A stretch of 47,507 nucleotides of DNA from assembly GCA_030612005.1 (NCBI GenBank), contig JAUWOU010000010.1, positions 1-47,507 of the forward strand, in the 5' to 3' direction. The notes below the pieces were generated by a model. That model was not told where the DNA came from and did not search any database. It saw nothing but the letters and a program-made list of their open reading frames with translations. The DNA comes from Candidatus Thorarchaeota archaeon. GTDB taxonomy: Archaea; Asgardarchaeota; Thorarchaeia; Thorarchaeales; Thorarchaeaceae. Position numbers and translations under genes: made by a program. Shown here piece after piece: positions 1-7,491 of the stretch (within the stretch, counting starts at the first letter, position 1; every line of letters starts with the position of its first letter).

Positions 1-307
1 AAAGGGGAGTCCGTGGCCGACTCTTATGACCAGACTTTACTTGTGGAATTTGCGAGGAGTGAAGACCCAGCCATGGTAAATGCCGTGGAAACACCGTCTG
101 TTATCACACCTACTGGTGCGTGTGAGCCAATGCAGCGGACAGAAGCCGAGTCCCATCGGAGGAACGATGTTCCAGTGAAGAGGGGCAAAGATTGCGACAA
201 TATTACTGACTCCGGTCAGGAACAAGCTGGTAACAGCAGTCGTGAGAAAGGTGGAACACAGAAATTTCTTACAGTTCACTCACAATTGGAAGAAATGGGT
301 TTTCAGG
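1..307 (+). repeat. Structured repeat, copy 1 (truncated by the window start)
   Basis: This stretch is closely similar to the reverse complement of 23909-24220; my hand alignment shows roughly 25 substitutions and one 3-base indel. Similarity stops at the window edge on the left and near 307 on the right. An open frame runs through it, but differences between the copies fall about equally on the three codon positions, which argues against a protein under selection. Three short hairpins are kept in both copies: 6-24 (GGAGTC/GACTCT, where the last pair is G-T here and G-C in copy 2), 161-173 (GGAAC/GTTCC) and 206-219 (CTGAC, TCCG loop, GTCAG). It may be the 5' RNA portion of a decayed mobile element, for example a group II intron. 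That identity is a guess, since no intron boundary motif or domain V is visible. Confidence 0.7.
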
Positions 308-575
308 ACTCGTCAATTGATTCAATTGTTTTCATACACGCTGAAATCCATGCAATATAGGAGTTGAGTGCTGCACGCATTGCAGTAAGATCATTAGCGA
401 CAATTTCAACAAAGAGGGACGAGCCTTTCACAGAAATAGTTGTGGTTGCTCTCTCTGAAGGAATGGATTCAGTTTCAGGTAATAATGCAGAATAGAGAAT
501 CTTTGCTATGTGCTCAGATTCTAACGGTATCTCAATTATGGAGTTTCCTTTGACATCACTCTGACTCATTTTCAC
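303..575 (-). CDS. Pcc1-like (CTAG/Pcc1 family) KEOPS subunit
   Basis: A protein of 90 residues resembling Pcc1, the small dimerising subunit of the KEOPS complex that makes t6A37 in tRNA. Length matches archaeal Pcc1. The C-terminal helix with the pattern ALNSYIAWI is the usual Pcc1 signature, preceded by a beta-strand pair and a DLTAMRAA helix. It overlaps the end of the Brix gene by 20 bases and is the last gene of the exosome operon, a position where Pcc1 occurs in other archaea. A GTG at 575 sits 5 bases after GGAG; an ATG two codons later (569) is an equally possible start. The 3' end meets the repeat at 1-307. Confidence 0.75.
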   Translation of the reverse strand: MKMSQSDVKGNSIIEIPLESEHIAKILYSALLPETESIPSERATTTISVKGSSLFVEIVANDLTAMRAALNSYIAWISACMKTIESIDES

Positions 576-1143
576 CTAATCTCCTAACCGAGCTTACTCG
601 AATTCTTGGACCAATTTCGGACAAATCTTTCGTATTATATTGAGTCCAGAGAATTTTTTCAGAGGGAGCGTCCTCAAACCAGAGTAATGCTCTATTTTTC
701 TCTGTCCGACTTTCAGAAGGATCAGGATATTCCTTGATGTTCAAACTCAATAATGTAGCAAAATCCCTAGCAAGGTTCCACACTCGTTCGCTGCTTCCAC
801 TCTTAACTCCAACACCCTCGATAGTCCCCACCCTTCCCTTGTTTGATGGGTCTATCTCACGACGAAGGAGCGCGCTCTCAAGTCTTAACTTTAAAATCTC
901 ATCACCCTGTGGAGAGAGAACTGTCAACTCGCCAGGGTTACCTCTCCAAATAGAAATTATGAGAGCTGCTTGAGCACCAGATTGATGAATTCGAGAAGTA
1001 AGTTCAGTAAGCCCCATTCCACCACGATTGAAACGCTCTGTTCCAGGAAGAACTAACGAAAGGTCACGTGCAAAAGTACGGACTCGGTTAGAAGTCCGTC
1101 GCGAAGTTGTGATAAGAAGCCTCGGCAAATCAATTCGGCTCAA
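556..1143 (-). CDS. Brix domain ribosome biogenesis protein (archaeal Imp4-like)
   Basis: A protein of 195 residues, the size of the single-domain archaeal Brix proteins related to eukaryotic Imp4/Rpf1, which act in rRNA processing and ribosome assembly. The N-terminus has the family pattern LLITTSRRTSNRVRTFARDL, followed by a region with FNRGGMGLTEL and a strand-rich half ending in GPRIRV. The start is a TTG two bases after the stop of the L37Ae gene, so the two are probably translationally coupled; no better start is visible. Brix next to L37Ae and the exosome genes is a conserved archaeal arrangement. The usual RpoP/Rpb12 gene that often lies between them is absent. Confidence 0.8.
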   Translation of the reverse strand: MSRIDLPRLLITTSRRTSNRVRTFARDLSLVLPGTERFNRGGMGLTELTSRIHQSGAQAALIISIWRGNPGELTVLSPQGDEILKLRLESALLRREIDPSNKGRVGTIEGVGVKSGSSERVWNLARDFATLLSLNIKEYPDPSESRTEKNRALLWFEDAPSEKILWTQYNTKDLSEIGPRIRVSSVRRLGENESE

Positions 1144-1145
1144 GA

Positions 1146-1571
1146 TTACTCTTCTACTTCTAGGGGTTCTTCGACATCCTCAGATGTATCCTCAGATGCT
1201 GAAACTGTTTCTGCATCGAGAACAACCTCTTCAGCTTCTTCTTCGATATTAGGAAGGAATTCAAGAACATCTTCAACGCCCTCATCATCACGGAGGGCTA
1301 AGAAATCTCCAGCAATCCTCTGAGCTATTGCTCTCTTTGCTGCCTTTCCAGCATCAGTGAATGGAACGTAGGCACCACCTGCGAATAGCAAATCGCATTT
1401 CTTACATATCCAGAGACCTACAGCCTTTCTCTTGAGTGCTCTTGTAGCACATGCTGGACAACGAGTAGGCTCTTTCCTTTTATTCTCTATCTCAAGGACT
1501 CGACGACGAAGTTTAGCGCCGTACCTTGCTCCGAATCTACCAGTGCTACCAACCTTTTTGGTTCGTGCCAA
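1146..1571 (-). CDS. rpl37ae: Large ribosomal subunit protein eL43 (L37Ae) with acidic tail
   Basis: The first 88 or so residues are a complete L37Ae: a basic N-terminus (MARTKKVGSTGRFGARYG) and a zinc ribbon with C38-x2-C41 and C56-x2-C59. Archaeal L37Ae proteins usually end near residue 90. Here the frame continues about 50 residues as a Glu/Asp-rich tail (EEEAEEVVLDAE, then EDTSEDVEEPLEVEE) with almost no basic residues. The tail is in frame, with no frameshift visible, and the next gene starts two bases after the stop. A Shine-Dalgarno AAGGAGAT lies 8-15 bases upstream of the ATG. The core identification is firm; the tail's role is unknown. Confidence 0.93.
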   Translation of the reverse strand: MARTKKVGSTGRFGARYGAKLRRRVLEIENKRKEPTRCPACATRALKRKAVGLWICKKCDLLFAGGAYVPFTDAGKAAKRAIAQRIAGDFLALRDDEGVEDVLEFLPNIEEEAEEVVLDAETVSASEDTSEDVEEPLEVEE

Positions 1572-1596
1572 TTTAATTATCTCCTTGTAATGGCTT

Positions 1597-1616
1597 ATGT
1601 TTCATGTGTGAAACAT
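1597..1616 (-). promoter_or_regulatory. Perfect inverted repeat upstream of the L37Ae gene
   Basis: ATGTTTCA (1597-1604), a 4-base spacer, then TGAAACAT (1609-1616): two perfect 8-base arms, 25-45 bases upstream of the eL43 start. On RNA it forms a hairpin in the 5' leader; on DNA it could be an operator. It lies between the rrp42 hairpin and the eL43 ribosome-binding site, where ribosomal protein autoregulation could act. Function is not shown by the sequence. Confidence 0.5.
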
Positions 1617-1687
1617 GACTTATCTCTGGAACCTAACAGTCGCCCGTTTGCTTCTCTTATTAGCCTTACGTTGTGAAGCATAGATAG

Positions 1688-1716
1688 GGGATACTCCCGA
1701 ATATCAGGAGCATCCC
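1688..1716 (-). terminator. Hairpin just downstream of rrp42 (terminator or processing site)
   Basis: GGGAT (1688-1692), one unpaired base, CTCC (1694-1697), a 9-base loop, GGAG (1707-1710), one unpaired base and ATCCC (1712-1716). The 9 base pairs with one internal mismatch start 8 bases after the Rrp42 stop codon. There is no clear T-run on the minus strand, so it may be an mRNA-stabilising or processing hairpin that separates exosome from ribosomal-protein expression rather than a full terminator. Confidence 0.5.
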
Positions 1717-1723
1717 TCTAGAT

Positions 1724-2560
1724 TTACTCGACGTCTTTTACTGCCTCGTCGATTATTGCCTTGATGGTTTTTGAACTATCAAGAGCCATTCCCATGGCCT
1801 GGTCCACAAGATCAAGTGACATCGGACCGCTTCCTCCACCCTTCTGAAGAGCCGTGAAATTCTCATTCTGGTCTACAGCCATTGTAAGTCTGCAGTCTTG
1901 AACAAATTCCTCTCTGAGATTAGCGTCGATTACCAGACTATCACCAAGCTTTGATACTGTGTGTTCGATAGCGATGTTTTTGATTGGAAGTTTCAGCATT
2001 TTGCCAGTAGCAACTGCTTTACCATCTTCCATCTTCATCTCAGAATATTTGGTAGTCATGAGTGCGGCATTCACTGCAATTGATGATGCATCGATAAGAT
2101 TACCATCGTATTCCAGTGGATAAACATCCGCGAATACCATGAAGACTTTCTTGCCTTCTTCAATACAGAGAGCTTCTACATCTACAGTTCCTGATTCACG
2201 AACACCACGGTCAACAACTCTAGCAAGCTCAATAGCGCCTTCCTTTGGAGGACCTAGCTCGAATAGTGGTGAAGCAATTGGGGACAGCTCTGCAGTTACC
2301 ATCATAACTCCCTTATTAGGAGAGTCAGCATAGGGTTCGCCCACTAGGACCTTAACACCTGCGACAACACTGGTGTCACCCAGTCGTACGAGTGCAGATC
2401 CTTCTGCCTTTGCTGGTACTACATTAGCCTCAATCGTAACCTCACGATATTCACCAAATTCACGTCCATCGAGCCTTTCACCCTTTTTGATAAGGTCATG
2501 AATGAACTCACGATCAATGTGACCGATTGTTTTTGAACTAAAATCACCCATATTATTCAT
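1724..2560 (-). CDS. rrp42: Archaeal exosome subunit Rrp42
   Basis: 278 residues, an RNase PH-fold protein that forms the hexameric ring of the archaeal exosome with Rrp41. Rrp42 has no active site of its own but helps bind RNA at the Rrp41/Rrp42 interface. Visible family features are the N-terminal IKKGERLDGRE, the segment GSALVRLGDTSVVAGVK and the central ELARVVDRGVRESG. It overlaps the end of rrp41 by 8 bases, the typical order Rrp4-Rrp41-Rrp42. ATG at 2560 is the first in-frame start; ATG at 2551 (MGDFSS) is an alternative that would leave no overlap. A hairpin follows the stop. Confidence 0.96.
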   Translation of the reverse strand: MNNMGDFSSKTIGHIDREFIHDLIKKGERLDGREFGEYREVTIEANVVPAKAEGSALVRLGDTSVVAGVKVLVGEPYADSPNKGVMMVTAELSPIASPLFELGPPKEGAIELARVVDRGVRESGTVDVEALCIEEGKKVFMVFADVYPLEYDGNLIDASSIAVNAALMTTKYSEMKMEDGKAVATGKMLKLPIKNIAIEHTVSKLGDSLVIDANLREEFVQDCRLTMAVDQNENFTALQKGGGSGPMSLDLVDQAMGMALDSSKTIKAIIDEAVKDVE

Positions 2561-3356
2561 CCCCCATTATTTCAGCATCTCCGAGATCTGTTTCGAGATC
2601 ATCCTCAAATTCTTCACCATCACTATCCGAAGTTTTCTGGACATAGACTCGTTTTAGCGCATCTTTCTGAAGCTCGTGCAAATATTTACAGGAGTTAATT
2701 CCCATTTGCATTGCCTCGACAAGTTCCTCTCTTTTGAAGAAACCATCTTGCTGAAGTAATGTGATCTCATCAGTCTGGGGCATAATTGCCATGGGGACAT
2801 CGCCCTGACCGTATTTGTCTTCTTCATCACCCAGATCTACAAGTAACTTACCATCTGCTTTACCGACAGCTACTGCGGGCACCAGGCTCCTCATAGGAAT
2901 ACCTGCATCTGCTAAAGCAAGAGATGCTGCATTGATAGCTGCACAACGGGTTCCACCATCAGCCTGAATGACTATAATGTGAACGTCAACTACAGATTTT
3001 GGAAATTCTTCAAGGAATAGTGCAGGTTTGAGAGCATTTGCGATGACCATTGAAATCTCCCTTTCCCTCCGTGAGGGAGCAGGTCTCTTTCTGTCAGGTA
3101 CTGAAAATGTAGCCATTCTGTAAACTACTCTAAGATACGCTCTATCATTGAGAGTCAAATGTCTTGGATGTAACTCTCTAGGTCCATAGACTCCTGCAAT
3201 GATGTATGTCTTTCCTTGTCTGATTGATGCAGAACCATTAGCCTGCTTCAACACACCAACCTTTAGCTCAATTGGTCTAAGCTCATCGGGTCTTCGACCA
3301 TCTATCCTCAAGCCCTCTGGACTAATTAGAAAATCGGGCTTTACTTCTGGACTCAT
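2553..3356 (-). CDS. rrp41: Archaeal exosome catalytic subunit Rrp41
   Basis: 267 residues with an RNase PH domain over about the first 235. Family features are GLRIDGRRPDELRPIE at the N-terminus, RPAPSRREREISM (substrate-binding basic cluster), the GGTRCAAINAASLAL helix, and the acidic active-site stretch DLGDEEDKYGQGD, where the metal/phosphate-binding aspartates of active Rrp41 lie. It is therefore the phosphorolytic subunit. The last 30 residues form an acidic tail (SDSDGEEFEDDLETD) not needed for the fold. The ATG overlaps the Rrp4 stop as TAATG, which indicates translational coupling. Confidence 0.96.
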   Translation of the reverse strand: MSPEVKPDFLISPEGLRIDGRRPDELRPIELKVGVLKQANGSASIRQGKTYIIAGVYGPRELHPRHLTLNDRAYLRVVYRMATFSVPDRKRPAPSRREREISMVIANALKPALFLEEFPKSVVDVHIIVIQADGGTRCAAINAASLALADAGIPMRSLVPAVAVGKADGKLLVDLGDEEDKYGQGDVPMAIMPQTDEITLLQQDGFFKREELVEAMQMGINSCKYLHELQKDALKRVYVQKTSDSDGEEFEDDLETDLGDAEIMGDE

Positions 3357-4297
3357 TACTCATTCACTTCCTCTGTTTCTGGTTTATCATCTGATTCAAT
3401 TACTACGTCAGTCGAAACTTCAGGTTCTGGTTTTTTTTCAACCACTTCTTCTGTTTCATCTGCCGCTTCAGGTTGTGGCTTTATTTCAGCTTCTGGTTCA
3501 ACCTCTGGTTTTGGCTCAGTAGCCTCACTAACTTCAGTTTCAGGCTTAGGAGCCGGTTCTTCTTCATCTACAGTTTCAATTTCCGTACTTGGTTCTTCAG
3601 AAGGCTCTAAATCTTTCAGTTTTGCAACATCTTCTGCAAGCATTTTACTAATCCTATCAGTTAGATTAGATGTGTGTGCCTGAGCTTCAATCATCCTGAA
3701 AGCTTTGATTGCCAACCTTACTCTTGCAATATCTGGAGATTTAATCCAAATACGTCCATTTTGACCTACAACAGAATCAATTTTCAAATGATCATTAATC
3801 ATGTTGATCATTGATCCACTTCTACCAATGATACGGGGTATCTTTGCAGGACTAACTTCAAGAATCATTCCGCCTTCCAAGACTTCTAGGCCTCTCTCCC
3901 TCATTGAAAGGAATGGACCACTCTGTCTGTCAAAAGCAGAAATCTCTGCAGAGACTACATCACCTATATCCATGTATTCTGAGATATCATCGGAGTAAGG
4001 TCTTCTCAGTGCATTGTTTGCATGAAGCGATGCACCATAAGGACCACCGATGTCAATCTTCCAATTATTCCCAGCCACGATTTTAATTGTACCAATGACT
4101 AGGTCACCTTCCTTTGGGATGTAGGCACCATCAAGTGCAACAACTCTAACGGTGTTACCTTTGAGCTCCGCCAACCCCATAAGTGAGGAATATATTTTAC
4201 CGCCCTCATCGTAGGTACCATTTGATGGGCGATACCTGCCTTCTGCAAGTAATTGCCCGGGTACTACGACCTCGCGTTTTTGAAAGTATACTGCCAA
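3356..4297 (-). CDS. rrp4: Exosome RNA-binding cap subunit Rrp4 with long acidic tail
   Basis: 313 residues. Residues 1-60 form the N-terminal domain (VVPGQLLAEG), about 64-135 an S1 domain, and about 145-205 a KH domain with the GRSG loop at 158-161. This is the architecture of Rrp4, which caps the Rrp41/Rrp42 ring and feeds RNA into it. Known archaeal Rrp4 proteins are about 230-250 residues; here residues 225-313 add a Pro/Glu/Lys-rich acidic tail (PKPETEVSEATEPKPEVEP and similar runs). The start is a TTG after AAGGGA. SBDS lies upstream and rrp41 overlaps downstream. Confidence 0.95.
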   Translation of the reverse strand: MAVYFQKREVVVPGQLLAEGRYRPSNGTYDEGGKIYSSLMGLAELKGNTVRVVALDGAYIPKEGDLVIGTIKIVAGNNWKIDIGGPYGASLHANNALRRPYSDDISEYMDIGDVVSAEISAFDRQSGPFLSMRERGLEVLEGGMILEVSPAKIPRIIGRSGSMINMINDHLKIDSVVGQNGRIWIKSPDIARVRLAIKAFRMIEAQAHTSNLTDRISKMLAEDVAKLKDLEPSEEPSTEIETVDEEEPAPKPETEVSEATEPKPEVEPEAEIKPQPEAADETEEVVEKKPEPEVSTDVVIESDDKPETEEVNE

Positions 4298-4357
4298 TTA
4301 TTTGTTCCCTTCTGTAATATCTTTTCAATCTTCATTTCTTATTGTATAGGGATCTAA

Positions 4358-5080
4358 TTATCTAACGACCTCTATTCGGATCTGCCCTTTCGTGAGTTTA
4401 TTCAGCTCGTCATAGAGCTCTTGCCTCTTCTGTGCAGGAAGCTCAACCAAACCACTCCATGACCCATCTAAATTCCAAGATTCAGATTTAGTAACTCCAG
4501 CATTAGCAACTAGATTGTACCCTTTCCCAGCATAGGTAGCAGGGATTGTTATCTGTAATTTTACACTCTCAAAGGAAATTGGGATTATCACTCTAAGAGA
4601 TTTAACAACACTTGGAATTTGTTCATCTACACTGATGAACGGTTCAACACGGACCTTGGCCTCTTCCATTGCTTGTCGAATGCGATCTGGAGGATGAGGG
4701 TGGCCTGTTTGAGGGTTCATTGCGCGTTTTGAAATATGCTGTATGATTGTTTCAGTCTTCTCTTCTACAAGCTGTACTCGCTGTTCATGTGTGAGTCGGA
4801 ACTCTCCTTGTTTGATTATTACCGGAGCAATATCAAAAACATCACCTGAACCGAAAGCATCCTTGACCAAGCTATCTGTAGCACGCTCTCCTCGTTTAGC
4901 ATCCTCATATATTTCAAATGATTTGAGAATATCCTGGATTGGAATATCTTCACCTCTTCGATAGTTGAATGCCAAATCTGGGTCGACAAATATTTCGAAT
5001 CGAAGATGGCCTTTCTTTATACCAACAATAACTGCGTCAATATCAACCCATTTCTCACCGGATTTTTTTCCACCCATCAT
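4358..5080 (-). CDS. Ribosome maturation protein SBDS
   Basis: 240 residues, the normal length of archaeal SBDS (Sdo1), which with EF-2-like GTPases frees the large subunit from the anti-association factor eIF6. The N-terminal FYSH domain ends about residue 95; the middle domain has the family pattern QRVQLVEEKTETIIQHISKRA and the TGHPHPPDRI turn; the C-terminal ferredoxin-like domain follows with SVVKSLRVIIPISFE. It sits between psmA and rrp4, the conserved archaeal position. ATG at 5080 or 5077 could start; a GGAG lies about 10 bases upstream. Confidence 0.95.
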   Translation of the reverse strand: MMGGKKSGEKWVDIDAVIVGIKKGHLRFEIFVDPDLAFNYRRGEDIPIQDILKSFEIYEDAKRGERATDSLVKDAFGSGDVFDIAPVIIKQGEFRLTHEQRVQLVEEKTETIIQHISKRAMNPQTGHPHPPDRIRQAMEEAKVRVEPFISVDEQIPSVVKSLRVIIPISFESVKLQITIPATYAGKGYNLVANAGVTKSESWNLDGSWSGLVELPAQKRQELYDELNKLTKGQIRIEVVR

Positions 5081-5093
5081 ATGATATCAACTC

Positions 5094-5828
5094 CTATGCC
5101 TTCTTACCGGGTTTGGAGGGGTTAATGTATCCCTCAATCTCGGTTCGTGTAAGTTTCTGGAATTTTCTTGTTTCCAAAGGAATTTTCGCGATTTCAACAT
5201 TGTCAGCAGTAAGGTCTGTTTCACTAGCTACACGAAGTGCTCCAAGGGCAATTTCAATAGCTTCAGAGAGTGATTTGTTTCTTGCATAGTGCTTCTCAAG
5301 ATATTCTCCAGCTCTTGCAGTGCCTTTTCCTATTATTGCTGCAAGGAATCCCCAATATGTTCCAACAGGATCAGTAACAAAGAGTCGAGGTGTATTGTCA
5401 TGGTCAACGGACCCAATAATCATCGCAACACCATAAGGTCGCGCACCACCACCCTGTGTAAATTCAGCTTTCTTGTCACAGATATGTTCAGCAACCGCTT
5501 CACCTGGTACTGGTTCCTCATAGGTTAGCCAGTAAGATTGTGCTTTAATACGAGCCTCATAGATGAGTTTCCGAGCATCAGCCATTAAACCAGCAGTAGC
5601 GACGCCAACATGGTCATCAACCTTTGAAATCTTCTCAACACTATCAGGTTCTTGAAGAGGCTGAACTCGCTTTTCTGCAAGTAATATTACACCATCATCA
5701 ACAAGAATGCCAATCGAGGTTTCTCCAAGCTCCACTGCTTTCTTTGCATACTCTGCAGCGAATATTCTTCCATCTGGGCTAAAGATGCTTGTACTCATAT
5801 CATAGCCCTGTCCAGAGATTCCAAACAT
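5094..5828 (-). CDS. psmA: 20S proteasome alpha subunit PsmA
   Basis: 244 residues forming the outer ring of the archaeal proteasome, gating substrate entry. The N-terminal GYDMSTSIFSPDGRIFAAEY is the alpha-subunit signature (gate helix and YxPxGR-like turn), and there is no propeptide or catalytic Thr, so it is alpha rather than beta. I chose ATG at 5828 (MFGISG) because GGAGG lies 8-9 bases upstream; a TTG at 5843 would place the ribosome-binding site inside the coding region. The C-terminus ends in a Lys-rich tail (PSKPGKKA). It is the first gene of the exosome operon, with a gene-free stretch of about 225 bases upstream. Confidence 0.96.
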   Translation of the reverse strand: MFGISGQGYDMSTSIFSPDGRIFAAEYAKKAVELGETSIGILVDDGVILLAEKRVQPLQEPDSVEKISKVDDHVGVATAGLMADARKLIYEARIKAQSYWLTYEEPVPGEAVAEHICDKKAEFTQGGGARPYGVAMIIGSVDHDNTPRLFVTDPVGTYWGFLAAIIGKGTARAGEYLEKHYARNKSLSEAIEIALGALRVASETDLTADNVEIAKIPLETRKFQKLTRTEIEGYINPSKPGKKA

Positions 5829-6053
5829 AATGTATTCCTCCAAGAAATCATCAGAACTCTTTGGAAGTCAGAGCCTCACAAAGTGGGCTTAGTCTGACAG
5901 TTCCAATGGGTCGTAAAGACTCCTATACTTCAGCCATAGGCACAGATGCCTTCAGGCTTAAACCAAAATCGCTGGCCTAACCTCATAAAGCTTCTGGTAT
6001 ATTCTAGAAATTACTTCTGGTCTGATAAGTTGCTAGATATAATTCAGCAGCAA
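5829..6053 (-). other. Leader/promoter region of the psmA-exosome operon
   Basis: No gene is seen in these 225 bases. On the minus strand a small hairpin (CCTAT, 9-base loop, ATAGG) lies at about 5922-5940, and the psmA ribosome-binding site GGAGG is near the right-hand gene. The operon promoter should be here, but I cannot point to a convincing TATA box. Confidence 0.35.
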
Positions 6054-6452
6054 TTACTCTTGAAGTAAGTATAGGTACACTACAAAGCCAAGGGAAAGCA
6101 CTGCTGTTACACCGCTGACTGCAGTTCCAAACATGACCCAAGATATAGCAACTACGATAATGAATACCGAGATAACTTCCATCCATCCAGCTCGGATTCC
6201 TGAGAGAAACAGTTTCATGTTAATCACAGTAACGGATAAGAAAATGAACATCCCTAACATAGCAAGTGCTTCTATCATTAGTGTAACATATGGATTGAAA
6301 CTATTGATAGCACCAACAATGCTTGTATCGATGATGTCTGGAAATGACCATGCCCAAAATGCAAGTCCAACAATTAGGAAAACCACTGTAAGTATAACTG
6401 TAATCACAGCGGAACGTATCGTTTCACTTCTTTCTGGGACATCATCGCTCAC
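6054..6452 (-). CDS. Small multi-spanning membrane protein of unknown function
   Basis: 132 residues with no family I recognise. A short charged N-terminus (MSDDVPERSETIR) is followed by four hydrophobic segments at about residues 13-34, 55-78, 89-110 and 112-130, so it is predicted to span the membrane four times. No conserved polar motif stands out. It has its own ATG and is oriented like the zinc-type transporter genes behind it, about 95 bases downstream of the permease gene's stop. It could be transcribed with that operon. Real coding is supported by length and hydrophobic pattern only. Confidence 0.6.
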   Translation of the reverse strand: MSDDVPERSETIRSAVITVILTVVFLIVGLAFWAWSFPDIIDTSIVGAINSFNPYVTLMIEALAMLGMFIFLSVTVINMKLFLSGIRAGWMEVISVFIIVVAISWVMFGTAVSGVTAVLSLGFVVYLYLLQE

Positions 6453-6546
6453 TGTTGTTCACACCGACCTTGGAAGTCGAGAATTTATGTTTCACTCTTA
6501 AACATACCGACAGATTGATTGTTGTCCTTAGGGAGAAACTAGTTCA

Positions 6547-7491
6547 TCAATGTTCATGACCATCTTCATGCTCATTTGCCACAGCTTGATTCCAAGTTGT
6601 ATTCAAATCGTCAGGTGATAGATTGAAATCATCAATTTCAACATCTACTCTATCTCTCACTCGCTTTATCTGAAGTGCAAGAATATAGGACAGAGCTGCA
6701 AGAATACCTGCAATCGCACTCGGAGAAACAAAGAGAACAAATGATGCAGCTATCCCAACTAATTCTGCAAATAGAGCGATTAGGAAGACAGCAAAAATAA
6801 CACCACGAACAGATTTTACTAGTTCATTTGAAGCTGCTGCAGGCGCAACCATTATTGCATAGACAAGTATTGCTCCGACTGCCTTAGTTGCTAGTGCAAT
6901 AGCTAAAGCAGAAACAATAAGCATCAAGTAGTGATATGCACGAGCGTTCATTCCATGAGCAGTAGAACCTTCCATATCAACACTGACATAGACGAACTCT
7001 TTATTGAACATCAGCGTGATAACTGCTAGAAGTAACGTTGTACTTCCTAGCATGATTATGTCCAGATCATTGAGGAGAAGGATATCTCCAATCAAGTATC
7101 CCCATATCAGAGGCACTTTGTAAGGTGGAATGTAGTACATCAAAAATACTGCGAAACTCATAGATAGAGCGAATGAAACTCCAACGGCGACCTCCATCTT
7201 CTGTGTGATTCCAGATTCACCAGCATAACCAGTGAATGCAGCGACTAGAATACTGAACAGAAGAGCTCCCAGGATTGGGTCAAACCAAGGGACTAAACCT
7301 GAATCCTGTAAGAAAATTCCCAATGCAGCACCCCCTAGAGCTGCGTGAGCAACCCCAGAGGCCATGAATGAGAGACCTCTGAATACTAAGAAGGTTCCAC
7401 TTGCAGCTGCAATTATCGCGATCATAATAGATGCAAGTAACGCTCTCTGAATGAATGGACTCTCAATGATTATCTGAATGATATCAATCAT
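6547..7491 (-). CDS. ABC-3 family metal transporter permease (ZnuB/TroC-like)
   Basis: 314 residues with seven to nine hydrophobic helices. The N-terminal pattern FLVFRGLSFMASGVAHAALG is characteristic of ABC-3 permeases, which import Zn, Mn, Fe or related divalent metals. The C-terminus ends in a His-rich stretch (ANEHEDGHEH) that may bind metal in the cytoplasm. It follows the ATPase gene with an 8-base overlap using ATG at 7491; a TTG at 7500 is the alternative. The metal is uncertain because the operon also encodes a NikR-type regulator. Confidence 0.9.
   Translation of the reverse strand: MIDIIQIIIESPFIQRALLASIMIAIIAAASGTFLVFRGLSFMASGVAHAALGGAALGIFLQDSGLVPWFDPILGALLFSILVAAFTGYAGESGITQKMEVAVGVSFALSMSFAVFLMYYIPPYKVPLIWGYLIGDILLLNDLDIIMLGSTTLLLAVITLMFNKEFVYVSVDMEGSTAHGMNARAYHYLMLIVSALAIALATKAVGAILVYAIMVAPAAASNELVKSVRGVIFAVFLIALFAELVGIAASFVLFVSPSAIAGILAALSYILALQIKRVRDRVDVEIDDFNLSPDDLNTTWNQAVANEHEDGHEH

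Noticed and set aside
3199-3522. 107-codon plus-strand frame over rrp41/rrp4
   Set aside because: It lies antisense to two confidently identified genes, and its Leu/Phe/Pro-rich composition follows from the Glu/Lys-rich tail opposite.
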